A stretch of 37,614 nt of DNA from Verrucomicrobiales bacterium (lineage in GTDB: Bacteria > Verrucomicrobiota > Verrucomicrobiae > Limisphaerales > UBA1100), in assembly GCA_002721895.1 (NCBI GenBank), contig PBLV01000038.1, positions 1-37,614 of the forward strand, given 5' to 3'. Shown here in pieces: positions 26,843 through 33,497 of the stretch (position 1 is its first letter; every line of letters starts with the position of its first letter). Both the position numbers and the translations under genes were made by a program. A model generated the notes under the pieces. That model was given only the letters and a program-made list of their open reading frames with translations, was not told the DNA's origin and searched no databases.

Positions 26843-26855
26843 CGTAATTTGTCAA
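26828..26855 (-). promoter_or_regulatory. Sigma-70-type promoter of the lipoprotein gene
   Basis: On the minus strand TTGACA (26850-26855) is a perfect -35 and TATTTT (26828-26833) is a fair -10 at 16-bp spacing. The start would fall near 26821, giving a 40-base leader to the ATG at 26780. Confidence 0.6.
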
Positions 26856-26969
26856 CACTCGGACTAAACTTTTTTGAAAAAATTTTCAGGCTTCGTGAAG
26901 AGTTTCCTGACAACTTTTCTTTCCGTGACATTGCGCATTGAGCCAAGGGGCGTACATTGAGGGGAGCAC

Positions 26970-27317
26970 ATGAAAGTCATGGGATGGATATCTGGAATGG
27001 CCTGTCTCTCGGCCAGCTTGTGGGCCAGCTATCTCCTATTCTATCAACCCAACAGCGGATGCGCGACCGCAGCCAAGCAAATCCAGCAGCGCCTGCTGGA
27101 TTCGCGCGACGCCATGCGCACCCTGCGCTCCCTCCCCCGCAATGACATGACAATTCCCGCCAACAAGATGACGCCTTATATCGGCAACCAACTGCCGATG
27201 TGCCCGGATGGCGGGCGATTTGTCATTCATGTCAGTGCCCCTGCTGAGTCACACGAAGGCGGCACCCGAACGCGATTCCATGTCAACTGCACCGAACACC
27301 AGTTTCACAAGTGGTAA
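26970..27317 (+). CDS. Short exported protein with a pseudopilin-like C-terminal motif
   Basis: A 115-residue protein. The N-terminal hydrophobic segment WISGMACLSASLWASYLLFY (~5-24) is a signal anchor, without a canonical prepilin G^FTLIE site. The C-terminal part CPDGGRFVIHV...FHVNC resembles the disulfide-type "CPxGG" ending common in verrucomicrobial prepilin-like proteins; Cys residues at both ends could pair. No other family is recognised. It lies alone between the divergent lipoprotein gene and a terminator. Confidence 0.6.
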   Translation: MKVMGWISGMACLSASLWASYLLFYQPNSGCATAAKQIQQRLLDSRDAMRTLRSLPRNDMTIPANKMTPYIGNQLPMCPDGGRFVIHVSAPAESHEGGTRTRFHVNCTEHQFHKW

Positions 27318-27328
27318 GATCCCGGTTG

Positions 27329-27334
27329 TATAAT
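27329..27334 (+). promoter_or_regulatory. Isolated TATAAT box
   Basis: A perfect TATAAT lies just after the short exported protein gene. The best -35 is TTTCAC at 20-bp spacing, which is poor. If active it would give an RNA of about 130 bases ending at the terminator at 27436-27473. Confidence 0.3.
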
Positions 27335-27435
27335 CTTTTACGTTCATTGTAGTAGTCGCACGCGCACTAAAACGCTTACTCTTGAATCGGTGGCGATGCC
27401 GAGATAGGCCGGCCGCCGCCACAGTGCGTTGGGTC

Positions 27436-27473
27436 GACCGTCGGGAGTCTGCGGACTTCCGGCGGTCATTTTT
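27436..27473 (+). terminator. Rho-independent terminator, plus strand
   Basis: Arms GACCGTCGGGAGTC (27436-27449) and GACTTCCGGCGGTC (27454-27467) pair over 14 positions including two G-T wobbles, with a 4-base loop, then ATTTTT. It is 119 bases after the short exported protein gene and 49 bases before the DUF1080 start. Confidence 0.8.
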
Positions 27474-27521
27474 CACGAGCCAAACAGGGCCGCCATTTGC
27501 TACACTGCGCCCAAGCACAAC

Positions 27522-28577
27522 ATGAAAACAACCTGCGCATTCATTCTCACGGCGCTGTTTCTCAGCGCAAACCCTGCCTCCGCGGCAAACGGCCTCTGGA
27601 CAGATCCCAAGGACCCAACCCTTCCTCTGGATTTCAAGGTTCAGGGTGAATACATCGGCGAGCAATCCTGCGGCTGCACCATTGGCGCGCAAGTGATTGC
27701 CCTAGGCGGCGGAGCATTCCAGGCCGTCCTGTACCCGCTCGGCCTGCCGGGAGGCGAATGGGACAAGACTGACCGCACCCTGCTCGCGGGCAAACTGGTG
27801 GACGGGAAGGCGGTATTTGAAACGGCCACAGGCAAGCGGCGTTACCTGGGCAACAAGCCGTCGGAATTCAGCGCCACCAAACAGTTCCCCCCCAAGGGAC
27901 ACAAGACAGGCACGGCAACCATTGAAAACGGCAAGATGACTGGTATTTATGGCAAAAAGAAATTCGTGCTGGAGCGTATCGTCCGCAAGGCGGACACGCT
28001 GGGAACCAAGCCTCCCAAGGGTGCGGTGGTGTTGTTTGATGGCTCAAACAAGGACGAATGGCTGGGCGGCCGTCTTGATGCCAAGACCAAGCTACTGAAC
28101 ACCGACGGCCGGGACATCAAGACCAAGCGCAGCTTTGGCAACTACCACATGCACGTGGAATTCCTACTCCCCTTCAAACCCGCAGCGCGCGGCCAAGGCC
28201 GGGGCAACAGCGGCTTTTACCAGGTGGACCACTACGAGGTGCAGATTCTCGATTCCTTCGGGCTTGAGGGTGAACACAACGAGTGCGGCGGCATCTATAG
28301 CAAACGCAAGAGCGACGTGAATGCCTGTCTCCCACCGTTACAATGGCAGGCGTATGACGTGGACTTCACCTTGGCCGAAACCAAGGATGGCAAAAAGGTA
28401 AAGAACGCGCGGGTGACTGTGCGCCTCAACGGCGTGGTGATTCACGACAACGTGGAAATCCCCGGCAAGACCGGTGGATCACGCGGCGGTGCTGAAGGCA
28501 CACCCGGCCCCATCAAACTCCAAGGCCACGGCAATCCGCTCCAGTTTCGCAATGTCTGGATCGTGGAAAAGAAGTAG
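27522..28577 (+). CDS. Exported DUF1080 (3-keto-disaccharide hydrolase family) protein
   Basis: A 351-residue secreted protein. The signal peptide is MKTTCAFILTALFLSANPASA. The DUF1080 domain covers ~167-350: VVLFDGSNKDEWLG, then GNSGFYQVDHYEVQILDSFG (229-248), CGGIYSKRKSDVN and VRLNGVVIHDN. This concanavalin-like fold is linked to 3-keto-glycoside hydrolysis in carbohydrate use. Residues ~40-155 form an extra N-terminal domain with Cys50/Cys52, not present in minimal members. It ends one base before the opposing aminotransferase stop, so the two genes converge. Confidence 0.93.
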   Translation: MKTTCAFILTALFLSANPASAANGLWTDPKDPTLPLDFKVQGEYIGEQSCGCTIGAQVIALGGGAFQAVLYPLGLPGGEWDKTDRTLLAGKLVDGKAVFETATGKRRYLGNKPSEFSATKQFPPKGHKTGTATIENGKMTGIYGKKKFVLERIVRKADTLGTKPPKGAVVLFDGSNKDEWLGGRLDAKTKLLNTDGRDIKTKRSFGNYHMHVEFLLPFKPAARGQGRGNSGFYQVDHYEVQILDSFGLEGEHNECGGIYSKRKSDVNACLPPLQWQAYDVDFTLAETKDGKKVKNARVTVRLNGVVIHDNVEIPGKTGGSRGGAEGTPGPIKLQGHGNPLQFRNVWIVEKK

Positions 28578-28578
28578 C

Positions 28579-29652
28579 CTACGCTAGGCATTCATCCAGC
28601 GCGGCGTAAAGTTCGCTCATGGACTCGACGGTTTCGTCTCCCATGTTGGAGAGCCGGAAGGTTTTGCCTTTTATCTTTCCATACCCTCCATCGATGAGGA
28701 TACCCCGTTGCTTCATATCCGCCTGAAGTTGAGGCACATCAACCACGCGGCCGCCATCCTTTGCGCCATTGTTGATACAAGTCAGCGTCGCGGACTCGTA
28801 TTTTGGCTCCGGGAAAAGGGTGAACCCCTGTCTCACCGCCCAGTCGCGAGTCATTTGTGAAAGTTGAGCATGCCGCGCATAACGGTTGTCCAGCCCCTCG
28901 TCCATGAACACGTCCAACTGCGAGGATAAGCCGTGGATCAATCCAATGGCCGGCGTGCTGGGAGTCATGTTCTTCTCCGCATTCTTTTGAAACTCGACGA
29001 GGTCAAAATAGTACCCCCTGTCCGGCATTCGGGCCGCCTTCTCCAGCGCTCTTTCAGAACAGGCAAACACCGTCAATCCCGGCGGCATCGCGAACGCCTT
29101 TTGCGTCCCCGCAAGCATCACGTCAATGCCCAAGGCATCAAACTCTAACGGCATGGCGCTCATTGAACTGACTGTGTCCACAATGAACATCACCTCCGGA
29201 TATTTATCCTTCAGCGCCGCGATTTCCGCGAGTGGACTCATCGTCCCGGTGGAAGTCTCATTGTGAACCAATGTCAGGGCATCATATTCACCACTGGCCA
29301 AGCACGCATCGACCGTCCCGGGAAAGATCGGCGACCCCCATTCTGCCTGCAGCGATTCCGCCACCAATCCGCTCCGCCGGGCCACATCCAGCCACTTGTC
29401 CGAGAATGCCCCGTTCATGCAGCACAACAACTTGCGGCTGCAAAGATTTCGTATGGCTCCTTCCATCACACCCCATGCCGAGGAGGTGGACAGATAAACC
29501 AGCCGATCCGTACCCAGCAAAATCTGCAACTGCGGCTGCACCTTGGCGTACAAGTCCTTAAAATCCTGGTTCCGATGACCTATCATCGGCGCGCACATTG
29601 CACGAAATGTCTTTTCGCTGACCTGAACCGGCCCAGGAATGTGAAGTTTCAT
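28579..29652 (-). CDS. Class V aminotransferase (serine/alanine-glyoxylate type)
   Basis: A 357-residue PLP enzyme of fold type I. The PLP-binding lysine is Lys185 in AGTQKAFAMPPGL, and the phosphate/PLP-contact Asp is in FIVDTVSSMS (157-166). HIPGPVQVSEKTFRAM at the N-terminus and LHIPGP pattern match alanine-glyoxylate/serine-pyruvate or phosphoserine-type enzymes. The Met at 29652 is chosen because AAGGAAG directly precedes it and the family motif LHIPGPV follows; the longer frame has no conserved residues. Cognate substrates are not decidable. It is downstream of the second sigma gene, with a 120-base gap. Confidence 0.93.
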   Translation of the reverse strand: MKLHIPGPVQVSEKTFRAMCAPMIGHRNQDFKDLYAKVQPQLQILLGTDRLVYLSTSSAWGVMEGAIRNLCSRKLLCCMNGAFSDKWLDVARRSGLVAESLQAEWGSPIFPGTVDACLASGEYDALTLVHNETSTGTMSPLAEIAALKDKYPEVMFIVDTVSSMSAMPLEFDALGIDVMLAGTQKAFAMPPGLTVFACSERALEKAARMPDRGYYFDLVEFQKNAEKNMTPSTPAIGLIHGLSSQLDVFMDEGLDNRYARHAQLSQMTRDWAVRQGFTLFPEPKYESATLTCINNGAKDGGRVVDVPQLQADMKQRGILIDGGYGKIKGKTFRLSNMGDETVESMSELYAALDECLA

Positions 29653-29772
29653 CTTCCTTGTGTTGTGTTGGCCCCGCCAAGGGCGCCCGGCATTGGTGCC
29701 ATCAAGCCCACCCTTGAGCAAGGCGGAGGAAAGTGCCGTGTCGGCGGCGACATGTAAAGGATTGTGACGCCT

Positions 29773-30432
29773 TCAGGCTGCTTGGGGAAACATCTCGAGA
29801 GGCTGAACCGTCAGCGTTCGCCGCTGTTCCTCAGCCAGCATCGCTCGCAAGGCATTGCGCAAACGCCCGCGAGCCCGGTGCGCCCGGACCCGAACACTGA
29901 CACTGCTCCAGCCCGTGAGCCGACTGATATCATCCACGCTCCAGCCCTCGATGCTCTGCAAGGTAATCACCTTCCGGTCATCCTCCGAAAGCTGCGCCAA
30001 CAGGTAGCCCAACAGTTCGCAGGCCTCCGCCTTTTCCACATCCCTCTCACTATTCTCTGACCGCAACCAATCCAAGGGCGCGTCCCCCAAGTCATCAAAT
30101 CCCGTTTCCCTGATGCGCCTCGTAGCGCGGCGAATATGATCCAGCGCCACGTTCACAGCAATTCGTGAAATCCAGTGCTGGAACGGAGCGCTTGCCCGAT
30201 ACTGTTCCAAGCCCTTCCACGCCTTCAGAAAAGTATCCTGGGCCAAATCCTCCACGCGATGGCGATCTCGTTCGTACCTTGAAAGAATCGCGAATACCTG
30301 CTGCTGGTGCCGCTCCACCAGTAGCGCAAAGACCTCGTTGTCTCCCGCACGGACACGCGCCACCAAATCGGCATCGGTCAAAGGCTCAGAGCTGCCAGTA
30401 GATTCCTCATGAGCATGGGCAATAAGTTGCAT
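29773..30432 (-). CDS. ECF-type RNA polymerase sigma factor (second)
   Basis: A 219-residue ECF sigma factor. Region 2 covers ~25-95 with DRHRVEDLAQDTFLKAWKGL (RNAP-binding and -10 recognition). Region 4 covers ~135-195 with SVDDISRLTGWSSVSVRVRAHRARGRLR as the -35-binding HTH. No anti-sigma gene is adjacent; a class V aminotransferase follows 120 bases downstream. AAGGGA precedes the ATG. Divergent from the response regulator over a 124-base region with palindromic and repeated elements, suggesting cross-regulation (inference). Confidence 0.93.
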   Translation of the reverse strand: MQLIAHAHEESTGSSEPLTDADLVARVRAGDNEVFALLVERHQQQVFAILSRYERDRHRVEDLAQDTFLKAWKGLEQYRASAPFQHWISRIAVNVALDHIRRATRRIRETGFDDLGDAPLDWLRSENSERDVEKAEACELLGYLLAQLSEDDRKVITLQSIEGWSVDDISRLTGWSSVSVRVRAHRARGRLRNALRAMLAEEQRRTLTVQPLEMFPQAA

Positions 30433-30490
30433 TGCGATTCCCTTCGCTTGGTAACCTTGTGGACTCCGGCGGAGTCTTGTTGGGCATATT

Positions 30491-30503
30491 AGAACGGAGT
30501 TCT
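30491..30503. promoter_or_regulatory. Palindrome between sigma and response regulator genes
   Basis: AGAAC (30491-30495) and GTTCT (30499-30503) are perfect inverted arms with a GGA spacer, centred in the divergent promoter region. A dimeric regulator could bind here. Confidence 0.4.
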
Positions 30504-30532
30504 GTTAAGATTTTGTGTTGCGGACGGGGAAA

Positions 30533-30552
30533 ATTTGTAAAGATTTGTAAAG
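30533..30552 (+). promoter_or_regulatory. Tandem direct repeat ATTTGTAAAG x2 upstream of the response regulator
   Basis: Two perfect copies of ATTTGTAAAG abut (30533-30542 and 30543-30552), giving a 10-bp period, just before the ATG at 30557. Ten to eleven bp direct repeats are the standard DNA target of OmpR/PhoB-type winged-helix regulators. The site is thus a candidate autoregulatory box of the gene it precedes. Confidence 0.55.
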
Positions 30553-30556
30553 CGCG

Positions 30557-31273
30557 ATGATGAGCCAAACGACGCCGACAACACCCACCCACGTTTTGAT
30601 GGTGGATGATGACCCGAAACTTTGCGGGTTGGTGAAAGACTATCTGGAGCCACTGGGTTATGCCATCGAGGCCACCCACACGGGCCCTGATGGCGTCGAG
30701 GCGGCCCGGAAAGGGTGCTTTGACGCAGTGATCCTTGACGTAATGCTTCCGGGCATGGATGGCTTCGAGGTGTTGCGTGAGATACGCCGCGAATCAGCCG
30801 ACCTCCCCGTGCTCATGCTGACCGGCCGCGGCGAAGAAGCTGACCGTGTCATGGGACTAGAGCTCGGCGCAGACGATTACCTTCCCAAGACCTTCTCCAC
30901 CCGCGAACTCCTTGCCCGCCTGCGTGCAGTCACCCGCCGATCTTCACGCCAACCCGCGCACGACAATGAAGGCGAACTCATCAACGGTGATCTCCGCCTT
31001 CGCGCCGAAGCCCGTGCCGCCTCCATTGGTGACAAGCCCCTGCGCCTCACCGCACTGGAGTTTGACCTACTCGTCAGCCTGCTGCATAACGCCGGCCGTG
31101 TACGTAGCCGAGAGCAACTCCTGAACGATGTCGCCGGGCGCAACTATGATGTGTTTGACCGCTCAATCGATGTCCACATGAGCTCCCTCCGCCGCAAGCT
31201 CGGCGACAACCCACGCGAACCACGCTTCATCCGGACCATCCGTGGCGTCGGCTACATGATGCAAAAACACTGA
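30557..31273 (+). CDS. OmpR/PhoB-family response regulator
   Basis: A 238-residue two-component regulator. The receiver domain (12-126) has the acidic pair Asp17-Asp19 in MVDDDP, phospho-acceptor Asp61 in ILDVMLPGMDGF, Thr89 in LMLTGRG and Lys111 in YLPKTFSTREL. The winged-helix effector domain (~140-238) has LTALEFDLLVSLLHNAGRVRS and RSIDVHMSSLRRKLGDN. Its stop overlaps the kinase start by one base (TGATG), so the pair is coupled. ATG at 30560 is an equally possible start. Confidence 0.95.
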   Translation: MMSQTTPTTPTHVLMVDDDPKLCGLVKDYLEPLGYAIEATHTGPDGVEAARKGCFDAVILDVMLPGMDGFEVLREIRRESADLPVLMLTGRGEEADRVMGLELGADDYLPKTFSTRELLARLRAVTRRSSRQPAHDNEGELINGDLRLRAEARAASIGDKPLRLTALEFDLLVSLLHNAGRVRSREQLLNDVAGRNYDVFDRSIDVHMSSLRRKLGDNPREPRFIRTIRGVGYMMQKH

Positions 31274-33183
31274 TGGACATCCGCAGCTCACTCTTCACCA
31301 AGATCATCGCGTGGTTCATCCTAAACCTTGTGCTCCTCGCCATTGCCTTGGGCATCATCTTCAAGTACCGCATCGGCCCGGCCTCCCCCTTCGTTGGCCC
31401 CTCCGAGACACGCATTCGCAATGTCGCCCGCCACGTCTCCGACCGTCTTCTTGAACTGCCCTCCAGCGAATGGGAAACAGAACTGGGCCGCTTCTCAGCC
31501 AACTATGATGTTACCTTTCACCTCTGCACCGCGGAAGGACAAGCGTTGGCCGGCCCAAACCCGACACTCCCCGAGCCCGTCCTTCAGGCACTGCGACCGG
31601 CCGAACGCAATCAGCCCAGTTCACTGTTTCGCCAGTTTGTCCAGCGCACCTATGCCGACCTCAATGCCACCGAAACCCAGTTGACCCACATCGAATCGGC
31701 CTGGACCCGTCGCAGCCGAGCCGTTCGCGAGATCGGCAATGACCCCGCGTTGCGACAAATGAACCATGAGGAGCGTCAGGCAGAGACCACCAAGAGACGC
31801 GACAATCTCACCGCTTCCTTTCACAAGTCAATCGAGTCTATTTTAAGGCCAGAGCAAAAGCCGGCCTACGCCCGAATCAACGCCCGCCTCAGTTCGCGCC
31901 CGGGCAATCGGCTCCCCTTTCATCGCTTGGGTTTCGGGCTTCCGCGAATGAACGACCAACAACTCGCCCGCCATTTCAATCAAGCCGATGCCAATAAGGA
32001 CGGCACACTGGATCCGCGTGAAATGCGCCGGTTCATCCTGAATGCTCCGCGGCCACTCCCCCGCCCTTCCCAAGGGCACCCTCCAGAACGCGGCCCGCGC
32101 ACCTTCATGCTAACCACCAAGTCACCCGAGCGCTATTGGGCAGGCGTCGACATCCCCCTCCGCATCCAAGCCGATCACACCGGCGCCCCCCCCGAGGATG
32201 CCACCGGACTGCGCCCCGTGCGTCGCCGTGACGAAACCCACTACTTGGCCACCCTCTTGATTGAAAGCGACACCCTGGGTGGCAAGAGCCTCTTTTCCGA
32301 CCCACTGCCATGGATCCCCATATTCCTTGGAGCCATCAGCCTCTCCGCGCTTTTCTGGCTGCCTATGGTGCGCAACATCACCCGGCCCATTGCCGAGGTC
32401 ACCGCTGCCACAGAGCAAATTGCCGAGGGCCGTTTCGAGACCCGCGTCGGCACCAATCGGGCCGATGAAATCGGACGTGTCGGCCAGGCGGTCGATCACA
32501 TGGCGGATCGCCTCGCCGGATTCGTGAAGGGCCAAAAACGATTCCTAGGGGATATCTCCCACGAACTTTGCAGCCCCATTGCCCGCATTCAGGCTGCCCT
32601 TGCCAACCTTGAGCAACGCTCCGATGACACCCAGAAAAAATACGTTCAGGACCTGCGTGAAGAAGTGGAACACATGAGCGAACTTGTTGACGAACTCCTC
32701 ATGTTCAGCCGGGCCGGAATGAAACCCGCCGAGATCAAGCTACAACCCGTGTCCCTTGAGGAAACCGCGCGACGCGTCATTGACCGTGAAGGCGCAGCCG
32801 CGGTCAGCCTGCAGGTCGACATCCCTGAAAACCTGAAGGTCATTGCCGATCCCACCCTTCTCGCTCGAGCCCTTGGCAATCTGCTGCGCAACGCCGTCCG
32901 TTACGCCGGCGAGGCCGGCCCCATAGAATTGACCGCAAAAAAGGAACTCAATCAAATCAAGCTGGCCCTTGCCGACCACGGCCCTGGCATATCTACCGAT
33001 GCGCTGCCCCACATTTTTGATCCCTTCTTCCGCCCCGAACAAGACCGCAGCCGAGACACCGGGGGCGCGGGCCTAGGCCTGTCCATTGTAAAGAGCTGCA
33101 TCGAGGCTTGTGGCGGAAAAGTAGCCTGTGCCAACCGCGATTCCGGCGGTCTGGAATTCACGCTCACCTTGAAAAGCGCGTGA
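31273..33183 (+). CDS. Sensor histidine kinase with EF-hand in the sensor region
   Basis: A 636-residue kinase. Helix 1 is ~8-30; the extracytoplasmic sensor runs 31-344; helix 2 is ~345-364; HAMP 365-418; HisKA has the phospho-acceptor His430 in ISHELCSPIAR; the ATPase has N540 (LLRNAVRY), DHGPGIS (568-574) and GGAGLGLS (597-604). The sensor carries a canonical EF-hand loop DANKDGTLDPRE (239-250, ligands at 1,3,5,7,9,12) and, before it, ILRPEQKPAYARI (190-202), which resembles the LTxxQ motif of CpxP/Spy-like proteins. The sensor may respond to calcium or to envelope stress (inference). Confidence 0.93.
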   Translation: MDIRSSLFTKIIAWFILNLVLLAIALGIIFKYRIGPASPFVGPSETRIRNVARHVSDRLLELPSSEWETELGRFSANYDVTFHLCTAEGQALAGPNPTLPEPVLQALRPAERNQPSSLFRQFVQRTYADLNATETQLTHIESAWTRRSRAVREIGNDPALRQMNHEERQAETTKRRDNLTASFHKSIESILRPEQKPAYARINARLSSRPGNRLPFHRLGFGLPRMNDQQLARHFNQADANKDGTLDPREMRRFILNAPRPLPRPSQGHPPERGPRTFMLTTKSPERYWAGVDIPLRIQADHTGAPPEDATGLRPVRRRDETHYLATLLIESDTLGGKSLFSDPLPWIPIFLGAISLSALFWLPMVRNITRPIAEVTAATEQIAEGRFETRVGTNRADEIGRVGQAVDHMADRLAGFVKGQKRFLGDISHELCSPIARIQAALANLEQRSDDTQKKYVQDLREEVEHMSELVDELLMFSRAGMKPAEIKLQPVSLEETARRVIDREGAAAVSLQVDIPENLKVIADPTLLARALGNLLRNAVRYAGEAGPIELTAKKELNQIKLALADHGPGISTDALPHIFDPFFRPEQDRSRDTGGAGLGLSIVKSCIEACGGKVACANRDSGGLEFTLTLKSA

Positions 33184-33286
33184 AATTCCCACACCAACGC
33201 GCGCGGACTGCGCACGGTTTTCCCGCTTCGGCCACCACTCCCCGCCAAACCCCTTAAAAACCATCAATTAAAAGCCATTTATAAAT

Positions 33287-33302
33287 TGGCACGGCGATTG
33301 CT
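33287..33302 (+). promoter_or_regulatory. Sigma-54 (RpoN) promoter
   Basis: TGGCACG (33287-33293), four bases GCGA, then TTGCT (33298-33302). This is an exact match to the TGGCACG-N4-TTGCW consensus with the right GG-to-GC spacing. It faces the plus strand. The predicted start is near 33312. An AT-rich stretch lies upstream (33255-33285). No sigma-54 activator gene is in the window. Confidence 0.8.
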
Positions 33303-33311
33303 TTATCCTTT

Positions 33312-33435
33312 CCAGCAGGCAATTTAACAGCCTCTTGAAAACAAAATAGGATTTTTGGAGAGGAGAAGAAGGTCTGTGACATGCCTCGATTGGAGGGCGG
33401 CGTTCCGGCTAAGGGAGCGCCGCCCTTCTTCTTTG
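33312..33435 (+). ncRNA. Candidate sigma-54-driven small RNA (~120 nt)
   Basis: Runs from the predicted sigma-54 start to the T-rich tail of the hairpin at 33394-33426. The only plus-strand ORF inside is a 22-codon frame (33381-33449), and no plus-strand gene follows before 34843, so the transcript is probably untranslated. It contains repeated GGA trinucleotides (in ATAGGATTT, TTTGGAGAGGAG, TTGGAGGG and in the terminator loop), a pattern seen in CsrA/RsmA-binding RNAs. It is inferred entirely from the promoter-terminator pair. Confidence 0.6.
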
Positions 33436-33449
33436 TTCATCGCGTTTAA
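33381..33449 (+). CDS. Possible 22-residue leader peptide
   Basis: An ATG at 33381 follows a purine-rich GGAGAGGAGAAGAAGG (33357-33372) and opens a 22-residue frame ending TAA at 33447-33449. It runs through the terminator hairpin. If translated, ribosomes would disturb the terminator. Composition (two Gly-Gly, three Phe) is unremarkable; a chance ORF is likely. Confidence 0.2.
   Translation: MPRLEGGVPAKGAPPFFFVHRV
33394..33426 (+). terminator. Rho-independent-like terminator hairpin
   Basis: AGGGCGGCG (33394-33402) pairs perfectly with CGCCGCCCT (33418-33426) around a 15-base loop, followed by the T-rich tail TCTTCTTTGTT. It ends the proposed sigma-54 transcript and may also end leakage from the kinase operon, whose stop lies ~210 bases upstream. 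Confidence 0.75.
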
Positions 33450-33475
33450 CACTTTTTAAAGATGAATGAATAAAG

Positions 33476-33491
33476 AAAGCTGCCTAGCTTT
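33476..33491 (-). terminator. Weak hairpin after the Sel1 lipoprotein gene
   Basis: AAAGCT and AGCTTT (33476-33481, 33486-33491) pair around GCCT. On the minus strand the stem is followed by CTTTATT. It lies seven bases past the stop codon. The stem is short, so termination would be partial. Confidence 0.35.
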
Positions 33492-33497
33492 GCATCC

